Positions 1 to 6,239 of a stretch of 9,696 nucleotides of DNA are shown here, piece after piece (within the stretch, counting starts at the first letter, position 1; each line of letters opens with the position of its first letter). A model generated the notes under the pieces. That model searched no databases, had not been told where the DNA came from, and was given only the letters and a program-made list of their open reading frames with translations. This DNA is from CAYQTE01 sp964420285 (GTDB lineage Bacteria; Planctomycetota; Phycisphaerae; Tepidisphaerales; Tepidisphaeraceae), in assembly GCA_964420285.1 (NCBI GenBank), contig CAYQTE010000118.1, positions 1 to 9,696 of the forward strand, read 5' to 3'. Made by a program: the position numbers and the translations under genes.

Positions 1-18
1 GGCGGTTTATTCTTCTTG

Positions 19-609
19 TTAAACCTTCCCAGCCGCCAAAATCGTCTCGACGGTTTCGCACAGGCAGTGGTATAGCAGCAGGTGGCATTCCTGGATTCTG
101 GCCGTGACCTGGTTGGGAACAAGCAGTTCGATCTCGGCCACGCCTTTGGTGAAGCCGCCGGATTTGCCGAGGAAGGCTATCGTGTGCATCTTCAGTTCGC
201 GTGCGGCTTCGAGGGCGAGCAGGACGTTGCGGCTGTTGCCGCTGGTGGTGAAGGCGATCAGGACGTCGCCCTCTTTGGCAAAGGCACGGACCTGGCGGGC
301 GAAGACCTGCTCGAAGACATAATCGTTGCCGACGGCGCAGAGTGTGCTGCTGGCATCGGTCAGGGCGATGGCGGGATACGGCCGGCGGTCGGCGTTGTAG
401 CGGCAGACGAATTCGGTCGCCAGGTGGGCCGCGTCGGCCGCGCTGCCGCCGTTGCCGCAGGTCAACAGTTTGTTGCCGCTCAGCAGGGCGTGCCCGAGCG
501 TATTGGCGGCCCTGTCCAGCGGCGCGGCCAGATCGCTCAAGGCCTCGACGGCGGCGATGTGTGAGGCGATGTTCGTGCGAAGGACATCCGAAGCGGCAAG
601 TCGGGTCAT
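19..609 (-). CDS. gmhA: Sedoheptulose-7-phosphate isomerase (SIS domain)
   Basis: A 196-residue cytosolic enzyme, the usual length for GmhA (192 in E. coli). It converts D-sedoheptulose 7-phosphate to D-glycero-D-manno-heptose 7-phosphate, the first step to ADP-heptose for the LPS inner core, or to GDP-heptose for other glycans. The SIS fold is clear: CGNGGSAADAAHLATEFVCRY (51-71), VGNDY, and the sugar-phosphate loop TTSGNSRNV (121-129). E66 and H181 align with the E. coli catalytic pair E65 and H180, and IQECH (172-176) matches the E. coli IQEIH. The start at 609 rests on a good ribosome-binding site. Stop is TAA at 21-19. The gene is separated from the pilus/secretion pair by the inverted repeat, so it may have its own promoter, though I could not identify one. 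A related SIS protein such as DiaA is possible, but the paired catalytic residues favour GmhA. Confidence 0.9.
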   Translation of the reverse strand: MTRLAASDVLRTNIASHIAAVEALSDLAAPLDRAANTLGHALLSGNKLLTCGNGGSAADAAHLATEFVCRYNADRRPYPAIALTDASSTLCAVGNDYVFEQVFARQVRAFAKEGDVLIAFTTSGNSRNVLLALEAARELKMHTIAFLGKSGGFTKGVAEIELLVPNQVTARIQECHLLLYHCLCETVETILAAGKV

Positions 610-615
610 GTATAT

Positions 616-619
616 CTCC
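616..619 (-). promoter_or_regulatory. Ribosome-binding site fixing the gmhA start
   Basis: GGAG on the coding strand, 6 nt before the ATG at 609. An in-frame GTG at 636 would add nine residues read from the edge of the inverted repeat and from this site itself, so 609 is preferred. Confidence 0.75.
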
Positions 620-633
620 GGCAAATTCAATCT

Positions 634-740
634 CACCGCAGAGACGCAGAGAACGCAGAGGAAATCGTAACAGAATTTTCGGGACGCCGGTACCGCTGGC
701 TCACTTGATTATTCTCTGCGTCCTCAGCGTCTCTGCGGTG
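634..740. repeat. Long inverted repeat between gspF/pilC-type gene and gmhA (dispersed palindromic element)
   Basis: Two 27-nt arms, 634-660 and 714-740, match as reverse complements at 25 of 27 positions around a 53-nt spacer. Each arm is itself a run of near-repeats of about 9 nt built on CGCAGAGA. I recall near-identical 'CACCGCAGAGACGCAGAG' motifs scattered through intergenic spaces of many unrelated bacteria, often mis-translated as hypothetical proteins. The element fills most of the space between the platform-gene stop (753) and the gmhA ribosome-binding site (616-619). In RNA it could form a strong stem. No T-run follows either arm, so it does not look like an intrinsic terminator. 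It could instead affect mRNA stability or partly insulate gmhA. The 637-752 gap holds nothing else I recognise. Confidence 0.85.
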
Positions 741-752
741 CATATTTCATTT

Positions 753-1967
753 TCAATGCGCAACAACCCGGCTGATGGTGAAAATCGGCAGCATCAGCGC
801 CAAGGCGACGGTGCCGATGATGGCGCCCATGACGACGATCATGATCGGCTCGATGCAGCGGGTCAGGTCGGCGGTCTTTTCCTTCAGTTCCTCCTCGGAA
901 AAGTTGGCGACCTGCTCCATGACCACCGCCAGACGCCCGGTGCGCTCGCCGACGCGCAGCATCTGGGCCACCGACTTGGGCACGAGATTGTTGGCGAGCA
1001 TCGGTTCAGAGAGCTGTTTGCCGGCCTGGATTTCCCGCCCAATCTGGTCCCACAGATCGCGATAAAAGACGTTGGGGCACAGATCGTGGGCGGTGCGGAC
1101 GCAGTCGATGAGATTGACGCCGGAGCCGGCCATCGTGCCGACCATGCGCAGGCCGCGGGACAGATACAGCTTGCGGAACATGGGACCCAGCAGCGGAAGG
1201 CGAAGCTGGACGGAATGCCAGCCGCGCCGGCCGATCTCGCTATTGAGCGACCCCCAGACCGCCAGGCAGACCGCCGCAACGGCGGCGATGAGATACGGCC
1301 ACTGGTGGACGACAAAACCGCTGGCGGCGATGAGCAATCGGGTCGGGATGGGAAGTGCCGCGCCGCGGCTGGCGTAGATCGCCGTGAATCGGGGCAGCAC
1401 AAAGGTCAGCAGGAAGATGGTCGTCGTGACCGCAAAGGCCAGCATGATGCAGGGGTATGTCAGCGCGCCCCGGACGCGGCGGATGGTGACTTCCTCGTCG
1501 CGGAGATAAGCGGTGGCCCGGCCGAGCAGGCGGGACATCATGCCGCTCTTTTCGCTGGCGGCCATGAGCGCGACATAGACGCGAGGGAACGCGCGCGGAT
1601 GTCGCTGAAGGGCGGCCGAGAAGCTGCTGCCGTTCTGGATTTGCTGAATGATGTCATTGACGAGGCGCGTGACGGTGGGCTTGTCGGTCTGCCCGGCGAT
1701 GCATTCCAGGGCTTCGGAAATGGGGACGCCGGTTTCGATCATGATGGCCAGTTGGGTCGAGATCTGGATGAGATCATGGCGCGAGAGGCGGAATCCGCGG
1801 CGCGGGCTGGCGCCGGAGGAACCGGCGGCGTCGGCCGGTCGCACACTGGTGGGGTATTTGCCTTCAGCGCGCAAGAGGCGAGACACATCGGCCAGGGCGC
1901 TGGCGGCGATGACGCCGCTGACGGCGTTGCCGGTGGCGTCTCGGGCGGTGTAGGCGAAATTCGGCAT
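753..1967 (-). CDS. PilC/GspF-family inner-membrane platform protein
   Basis: A 404-residue polytopic membrane protein, normal length for the family. It opens with the typical FAYTARDATGNAVSGVI strand region and contains two related T2SSF domains, at about 64-190 and 265-395. Each carries the family's helical GxxS…AL pattern, including AASEKSGMMSRLL (136-148) and its counterpart RVGERTGRLAVVM (338-350). Hydrophobic segments lie at about 170-191, 218-238 and 372-396. The protein sits in the inner membrane, where it contacts the ATPase and helps move pilin or pseudopilin subunits. The ATG at 1967 has AGGA 9 nt upstream, and the gap to the ATPase stop is 25 nt, so the two are co-transcribed. Whether it serves a pilus or a type II secretion pseudopilus cannot be told. 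Downstream is a long inverted repeat, then gmhA. Confidence 0.94.
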   Translation of the reverse strand: MPNFAYTARDATGNAVSGVIAASALADVSRLLRAEGKYPTSVRPADAAGSSGASPRRGFRLSRHDLIQISTQLAIMIETGVPISEALECIAGQTDKPTVTRLVNDIIQQIQNGSSFSAALQRHPRAFPRVYVALMAASEKSGMMSRLLGRATAYLRDEEVTIRRVRGALTYPCIMLAFAVTTTIFLLTFVLPRFTAIYASRGAALPIPTRLLIAASGFVVHQWPYLIAAVAAVCLAVWGSLNSEIGRRGWHSVQLRLPLLGPMFRKLYLSRGLRMVGTMAGSGVNLIDCVRTAHDLCPNVFYRDLWDQIGREIQAGKQLSEPMLANNLVPKSVAQMLRVGERTGRLAVVMEQVANFSEEELKEKTADLTRCIEPIMIVVMGAIIGTVALALMLPIFTISRVVAH

Positions 1968-1992
1968 CGTTAAGCGTCCTGCGACCAGCGGA

Positions 1993-3699
1993 TCACGCGC
2001 CGGTAACGCGGTGGATTTCTTCCAAAGTCGTCACGCCGGCAATGACTTTCTCAAGGCCGTCGGCGCGGATCATTTTCATCCCGCCGGCGACGGCGCGCTG
2101 GCGAAGTTCGTTCAGTTGCATTCCGCGGCTGATGCCTTCGATGAGTTCATCGTCGGGGACGAGCAGTTCGTAGATTCCGATTCGGCCGATAAAGCCAAGA
2201 TTTCGGCAGCGCGGGCAGCCCTTGGCGCGATAGATGGTGACGGGTGCATCGCCTTCGCAGCCGAGTTGGCGCTTTTCGATGGCCGTGGCTTCGATCGGTT
2301 GTTTGCAATGCTGGCAGAGCTTGCGAACCAGGCGCTGGCCGAGCACGCCGCAGACGGTGGCGCCGACGAGATACGGCTCGATGCCGATGTTATAGAGTCT
2401 GGTGATGGCGGCGGGCGCATCGTTGGTGTGGAGAGTGGAGAGGACCAGGTGGCCGGTCAGGGCCGCCTGCGTGGCCAGTCGGGCGGTTTCCTCGTCGCGG
2501 ATTTCGCCGACCATCAGGACGTCGGGATCCTGTCGCAGCAGCGCCCGCAGCGCCGAGGCGAACGTGAAGCCGGCCTTGTCGTTGGTCTGGAACTGATTGA
2601 TGCCGGCCAGCGCGTATTCGATGGGATCTTCGACGGTGCAGATATTGACATCATCGCGGGAGAGTTCCAGCAGGCTGGCGTAGAGGGTTGTGCTCTTGCC
2701 GCTGCCGGTCGGGCCGGTGACCAGGAGAATGCCGTTGGGCAGCGCGATAAGCCGGCGCCACTGCTTGAGCGTGTCGTAGCCGAAGCCAAGCTTCTCGAGA
2801 TTGGCGGCGGTCTTTTCATTGTCGATGATGCGGACCACGACTTTTTCGCCGGTGCGGCCGGGCATGGTGGCGACGCGCAAGTCGATCGGCCGCTTGTCCA
2901 TCATCACGTGGATGCCGCCGTCCTGTGGGAGGCGTCGCTCGGCGATGTCCAGGCCGGCCATGATCTTCAGGCGGCTGGAGACCGCGGCGTGCATGTGAAA
3001 CGGCGGGCGCAGGCGTTCGGTGAGCCGGCCGTCGATGCGAAAGCGAATGCGCAGAATGTTCTCGCCGGGTTCAATATGGATATCGCTGGCGCACTCGCGG
3101 ACGGCGGTGTAGATGACATAGTTGACGAGCTTGACGACGGGTGAATCGCCGGCGGCCTGTTCGAGATTGGCGATGTCGGTGACAGGGGCTTCGATGAGGG
3201 TGAAATCAGTGGGATTGACCTCGTCGATGATGTCGTCAATGACGAAGACCTTGTCGTTGGGGAGATAGGCCTGAAGGGTCTGGCGGATATCGCGGGCGGT
3301 GGAGGCGACGAGTTGGGCGCGGCAGCCGCTGAGGCGTTCGATCTCCTCCATGAGAAAGACGTTGGCCGGCTCGGGAACGGCAACGGTCAGGACTCCCTCG
3401 ACAAGAAACAGGGGCAGAACCTGGTGTTTTTCGAGGAATTCGCGAGGAAGAACGTCAATGACCTTGGGATCGGTGATGCGCGGTCCGATGCGGGCGTAGG
3501 GAACGCCGTAGGCCTGGGCGAGCGTTTCGATGACCTGGTCTTCGGTGCAGAACCGAAGCTCGACGAGAATTTCGCCCAGGAGCTTCTGGTGATTGGATCG
3601 CTTCTGTTCCAGCAGCGCGCGGTCGAGGTTCTCCGGCTGGAGGAGGCCCTTGTCCACCAGCATCTGGCCCAGAGGTTTTCGTTCCGCGGTTGCGATCAT
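1993..3699 (-). CDS. PilB/GspE-family assembly ATPase with MshEN-like N-terminus
   Basis: A 568-residue cytoplasmic hexameric motor of the type IV pilus/type II secretion family. The N-terminal domain (about 8-145) has the MshEN/GSPII-N helix pattern. The core has the Asp box ASDIHIEP (204-211), Walker A GPTGSGKST (329-337), Walker B with E399 in DPDVLMVGEIRDEE, and the His box TGHLVLSTLHTND (415-427). A zinc-type tetracysteine follows, C462-x2-C465 and C495-x2-C498. The tetracysteine and N-domain mark an assembly/secretion ATPase (PilB, GspE, MshE) rather than a PilT retraction motor; PilB and GspE cannot be separated from this alone. It starts at ATG 3699, 46 nt after the STAS stop, with no clear ribosome-binding site nearby. 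The platform partner GspF/PilC follows 25 nt downstream. No pilin, secretin or prepilin peptidase is present in the window. Confidence 0.95.
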   Translation of the reverse strand: MIATAERKPLGQMLVDKGLLQPENLDRALLEQKRSNHQKLLGEILVELRFCTEDQVIETLAQAYGVPYARIGPRITDPKVIDVLPREFLEKHQVLPLFLVEGVLTVAVPEPANVFLMEEIERLSGCRAQLVASTARDIRQTLQAYLPNDKVFVIDDIIDEVNPTDFTLIEAPVTDIANLEQAAGDSPVVKLVNYVIYTAVRECASDIHIEPGENILRIRFRIDGRLTERLRPPFHMHAAVSSRLKIMAGLDIAERRLPQDGGIHVMMDKRPIDLRVATMPGRTGEKVVVRIIDNEKTAANLEKLGFGYDTLKQWRRLIALPNGILLVTGPTGSGKSTTLYASLLELSRDDVNICTVEDPIEYALAGINQFQTNDKAGFTFASALRALLRQDPDVLMVGEIRDEETARLATQAALTGHLVLSTLHTNDAPAAITRLYNIGIEPYLVGATVCGVLGQRLVRKLCQHCKQPIEATAIEKRQLGCEGDAPVTIYRAKGCPRCRNLGFIGRIGIYELLVPDDELIEGISRGMQLNELRQRAVAGGMKMIRADGLEKVIAGVTTLEEIHRVTGA

Positions 3700-3745
3700 G
3701 GTACGGCGGGCTGGCCGCGGGTTGTCGCGTCCACCCCTTGATGGT

Positions 3746-4084
3746 TCATTGCATGTTCTTCATTGCCTCGGCCACGTCGGCGCAACACTCGAATCGATGA
3801 TCGAGCCGCGTCATTTCCAGGATTTTGCGGCAGTGCTCGTCGAGTTGGGCAAGCTTGACGCGACCGAACATTTCCTCGCTGGTTCGCTTGATCCAGAGCA
3901 GCGTTTCCAGACCCTCGGAATCGACGAATCCGCATTTTCCGAAATCGACAACGAATTCGACGATGCGGCGGCTGTCGATGCGCTCCTGCACGACTTTGCG
4001 TATGTTCACCACGGCGTCGCCGGTGAAATCGCCCTGGACCTCCAGGACGCAGACGTGCCCGTAATCGTCGCATTTGACGTTCAT
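3746..4084 (-). CDS. STAS-domain protein (anti-sigma-factor-antagonist type)
   Basis: A 112-residue stand-alone STAS domain of the SpoIIAA/RsbV fold: N-terminal beta strands (VCVLEVQGDFTGDAV) and the signature VVDFGKCGFVDSEGLETLL, with S56 at the position phosphorylated in SpoIIAA. In that family the unphosphorylated form binds an anti-sigma kinase and frees a sigma factor; other STAS proteins bind unrelated partners. No RsbW/SpoIIAB-type kinase, PP2C phosphatase or sigma factor is encoded in this window. Its ATG shares a 4-nt ATGA overlap with the HD-GYP stop, with a strong GGGGAGA ribosome-binding site inside the preceding gene, so the two products are probably made together. It has six cysteines (5, 12, 51, 84, 100, 101), many for so small a protein. 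The fold is confident; the partner is unknown. Confidence 0.88.
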   Translation of the reverse strand: MNVKCDDYGHVCVLEVQGDFTGDAVVNIRKVVQERIDSRRIVEFVVDFGKCGFVDSEGLETLLWIKRTSEEMFGRVKLAQLDEHCRKILEMTRLDHRFECCADVAEAMKNMQ

Positions 4085-5775
4085 CGCGTCTCCCCGATGG
4101 CCGGCGCGGAATCGCCGGCGCTGTCCAAAAGCGTTCCGCCGCCGCCCAGTGCGTGATGGGCGGCGAGCAGGCTCTTGAGCCGGCCGTCCCCGATTCGCAA
4201 GAGGGCGTCGGCCAGAGCGGGATCGAATTGCCTGCCCCGGCCGCGATCGATCTCGACCAGTGCCGCCTCAAGGGGCATGGCTTTGCGATAGGTGCGCGTG
4301 CTGGTCATGGCGTCCAGGCAATCGGCCAGGCAGATGACGCGGCCGATGAGGGGAATGTTCTCGCCGGCCAGCCCGGCCGGATATCCGCCGCCGTCGTAGC
4401 GTTCGTGATGATAGAGCACGCCGGGGATGACATCCTGGATTTGCTTGACGTCCTTGAGAATGCGGGCGCCGATGGCGGGATGGCGGCGGATGAGGTCGAA
4501 TTCCTCGGCCGTCAGCTTGCCTGGCTTGGAGAGAACATGTTCGGGGACGCCGATCTTTCCGACGTCATGGAGCAGGCCGCCCATGTAGATGCGTTCGCAC
4601 TGGGCCTCGTCGAGTCCGGCTTCGCGGGCAATGCGGCGGCTGAGAAGCGCAACGCGGCGGCTGTGACCGCAGGTGTACGGATCCTTGGCATCGACGGCGC
4701 TGGTGAGGCTGTGCAAAAGCCCCATGACCAGGCCGCGCACGTCTTCGTACAAAATCGAATTTTCCAGGTAGATGGCCGATGCGTTGGCGATCGAAATCAG
4801 CAGCTTGACGTCGTGCGAATCGAAATCGCTGGCGATCTTGTCGAGTGCGAATAACGCGCCCAGGTGCTTCTGAGGCCGAAACAGCGGCACGGCCAGAAGC
4901 TGGCGGGCATGCCGGCCCAGGAAGGCGTAGCTTGGCGAGGCGGCCAGGTCGTTGATGATGATTGGGGACTGGTCGTAATTAAAGGCGTCAACCAGCAGAC
5001 TGCCCAGGCGATGCAGTTCAGGCGCGGGAAGGCTCATCGGGCCGAACATGGCCGGCGCCGCCCCGGGTAGCGACCCGACGGTCAGGGCAACGCCGGTCGA
5101 GCGCACGCCGGTGAATTCGTTGTATTCGGTGCATGCCTGGCGGAAGAAATCGGCCGGAGTGCGGGTGATGTGCATGCTCGCGGTGAGCTGGTAGATGAGC
5201 GTCAGCTCCTCGTAGCTGCCGGACAGCTCACCGGACACGGAATCGATCTCACGTTGGACGGCGGCCAGACGGATCTGGTCGTGCAGCATGTCCAGCAGCA
5301 GGCGCGAGCGATGGGCAAATGAATTGTCATCCGCGGGAGGCAGCCTGCGGGCGGCGGCCAGAAGCCATTGCGCGTCGAGGCGCAGCCGGCCGGCGGCGCG
5401 CTGAAGGTCTTCGGTGCGATCGATGGCTGCATCGACAGCCGCCAGCACAAGGATTCCCTGCATGCGGCGCTTTTCGATGAGCGGATGGATGTCCAGCAGC
5501 ACGCCGGGAATGGAGCGATCGACCGGAGCTCGGCCGATACGATCGGCGCCCAGCGCCAGTGACTTTCCGAGCTCGGCACGGAACTGGGCCAGAACGTATT
5601 CCAGGAAGAACGGCGAGGCGTGCGAATCGTGATAAACGACAGCGCCGGCGGGATCGAGCAGGGAGATGAAAAGACCGCTGCAGCGCCAGCGCGAAGCGAG
5701 GGTGTCGAGCACGGCCGTTGGAACGGAAGCGGCGGCGCCGGAGGAAGTATCGGTAATCGTGGCCTGCGATGGCAT
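4081..5775 (-). CDS. GAF and HD-GYP domain protein, putative cyclic-di-GMP phosphodiesterase
   Basis: A 564-residue cytoplasmic-looking protein. Residues 20-150 form a globular N-terminal region I do not recognise. A helical linker (about 155-205) leads into a GAF domain (about 205-340), usually a small-ligand or redox sensor. The C-terminal HD-GYP domain (about 345-535) is complete by eye: H371 in CGHSRR, H403-D404 with K407 in HDVGKIG, H432 in RHP, H456-H457 in YHHERYDGGGYP (the GYP signature, 464-466), D485, and TYRKAMP at 495-501. HD-GYP enzymes hydrolyse c-di-GMP to GMP or pGpG using a di- or tri-iron centre, so this gene should lower c-di-GMP. The ATG at 5775 has no evident ribosome-binding site and follows a hairpin closely, so translation may be coupled to the regulator 28 nt upstream. 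Its stop overlaps the STAS start. Activity is predicted, not shown. Confidence 0.92.
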   Translation of the reverse strand: MPSQATITDTSSGAAASVPTAVLDTLASRWRCSGLFISLLDPAGAVVYHDSHASPFFLEYVLAQFRAELGKSLALGADRIGRAPVDRSIPGVLLDIHPLIEKRRMQGILVLAAVDAAIDRTEDLQRAAGRLRLDAQWLLAAARRLPPADDNSFAHRSRLLLDMLHDQIRLAAVQREIDSVSGELSGSYEELTLIYQLTASMHITRTPADFFRQACTEYNEFTGVRSTGVALTVGSLPGAAPAMFGPMSLPAPELHRLGSLLVDAFNYDQSPIIINDLAASPSYAFLGRHARQLLAVPLFRPQKHLGALFALDKIASDFDSHDVKLLISIANASAIYLENSILYEDVRGLVMGLLHSLTSAVDAKDPYTCGHSRRVALLSRRIAREAGLDEAQCERIYMGGLLHDVGKIGVPEHVLSKPGKLTAEEFDLIRRHPAIGARILKDVKQIQDVIPGVLYHHERYDGGGYPAGLAGENIPLIGRVICLADCLDAMTSTRTYRKAMPLEAALVEIDRGRGRQFDPALADALLRIGDGRLKSLLAAHHALGGGGTLLDSAGDSAPAIGETR

Positions 5776-5784
5776 AAAACATCG

Positions 5785-5816
5785 CGAGGTCGGCCTGAAG
5801 GTGTCAGGCCGCCTCG
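5785..5816 (-). repeat. Bulged 13-bp hairpin across the regulator stop and the HD-GYP leader
   Basis: An 8-bp perfect stem (CGGCCTGA 5791-5798 with TCAGGCCG 5804-5811, 5-nt loop) is extended by five more pairs (CGAGG 5785-5789 with CCTCG 5812-5816), with one bulged base at 5790. The response-regulator stop codon (5806-5804) is in the stem. On the coding strand the hairpin ends just 9 nt before the HD-GYP start codon and is followed by CGATGTTTT. It occupies the place where a ribosome-binding site would be expected. Confidence 0.7.
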
Positions 5817-6214
5817 TTCAGCACCTCATTAACGGTGGCCAGAAGATGCCGGGGACTGAACGGTTTGCTGAGCATGCGGCGGATGCCGGATTGTTCGGCA
5901 TCCTGAGGGCCGAGCTGGTAGCCGCGAGCGGTGAGCATGATGGCGCGGATGTGCGATGTGGCGGGCTCCTGGCGGAGGCGCCGGCACAATTCCAGGCCGG
6001 AAAGCTGCGGCATCTGGAAATCGGTGATGATCAGGTCGGGCAATTCGCTGTGGGCGAGGTCCAGGCCCTCCTGGCCGTCCGAGCCGGTAACGACGGTGAA
6101 GCCGGCGTTGCGGAGTTTCAGGGAGACCACGTGCAGGATGTGCGACTCGTCATCGACGACAAGAATCTTCCTGGCCGATGAGGCGACGGCGGCGTCTGTG
6201 GATAAGAGAGTCAC
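5804..6214 (-). CDS. Single-domain CheY-like response regulator
   Basis: A 136-residue protein with only a receiver domain after a ~15-residue tail. The acidic pair is D21-D22, the phospho-acceptor D65 (…LIITDFQMP…), the switch threonine T95 (MLTAR) and the conserved lysine K117 (SKPF), so it should be phosphorylatable. There is no DNA-binding or enzymatic output domain; it must signal by protein contact. The likely donor is the kinase just upstream and a plausible target is the HD-GYP protein just downstream. The start is GTG at 6214, with GGAG 9 nt before it on the coding strand. Codon 4 is TTA, uncommon in this GC-rich region, and lies inside a perfect DnaA-box-like 9-mer. The receiver call is firm; the partners are inferred from position. 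Confidence 0.92.
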   Translation of the reverse strand: MTLLSTDAAVASSARKILVVDDESHILHVVSLKLRNAGFTVVTGSDGQEGLDLAHSELPDLIITDFQMPQLSGLELCRRLRQEPATSHIRAIMLTARGYQLGPQDAEQSGIRRMLSKPFSPRHLLATVNEVLNEAA

Positions 6215-6239
6215 GGTTGTTCACTCCAGCGGTTGTGGG

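Noticed and set aside
634..740. Inverted repeat as a CRISPR, insertion sequence or classical terminator
   Set aside because: There are only two opposed arms, no transposase, no regular direct repeats with spacers, and no T-run after the stem.
342..1973. 543-codon open frame on the plus strand
   Set aside because: It runs antisense to the platform gene and gmhA and through the inverted repeat; its protein is Arg/Asp/Gly/Ala-rich with no domain. The opposite strand encodes clear GspF and GmhA families.
2011..3144. 377-codon open frame on the plus strand
   Set aside because: Antisense to the ATPase, whose motifs are intact. The long frame comes from GC-rich codon bias.
4087..4096. CGTCTCCCCG shared between the STAS ribosome-binding region and the 8951-8978 hairpin arm
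   Set aside because: Here it is just a strong GGGGAGA ribosome-binding site without the second arm, so the match is probably coincidence.
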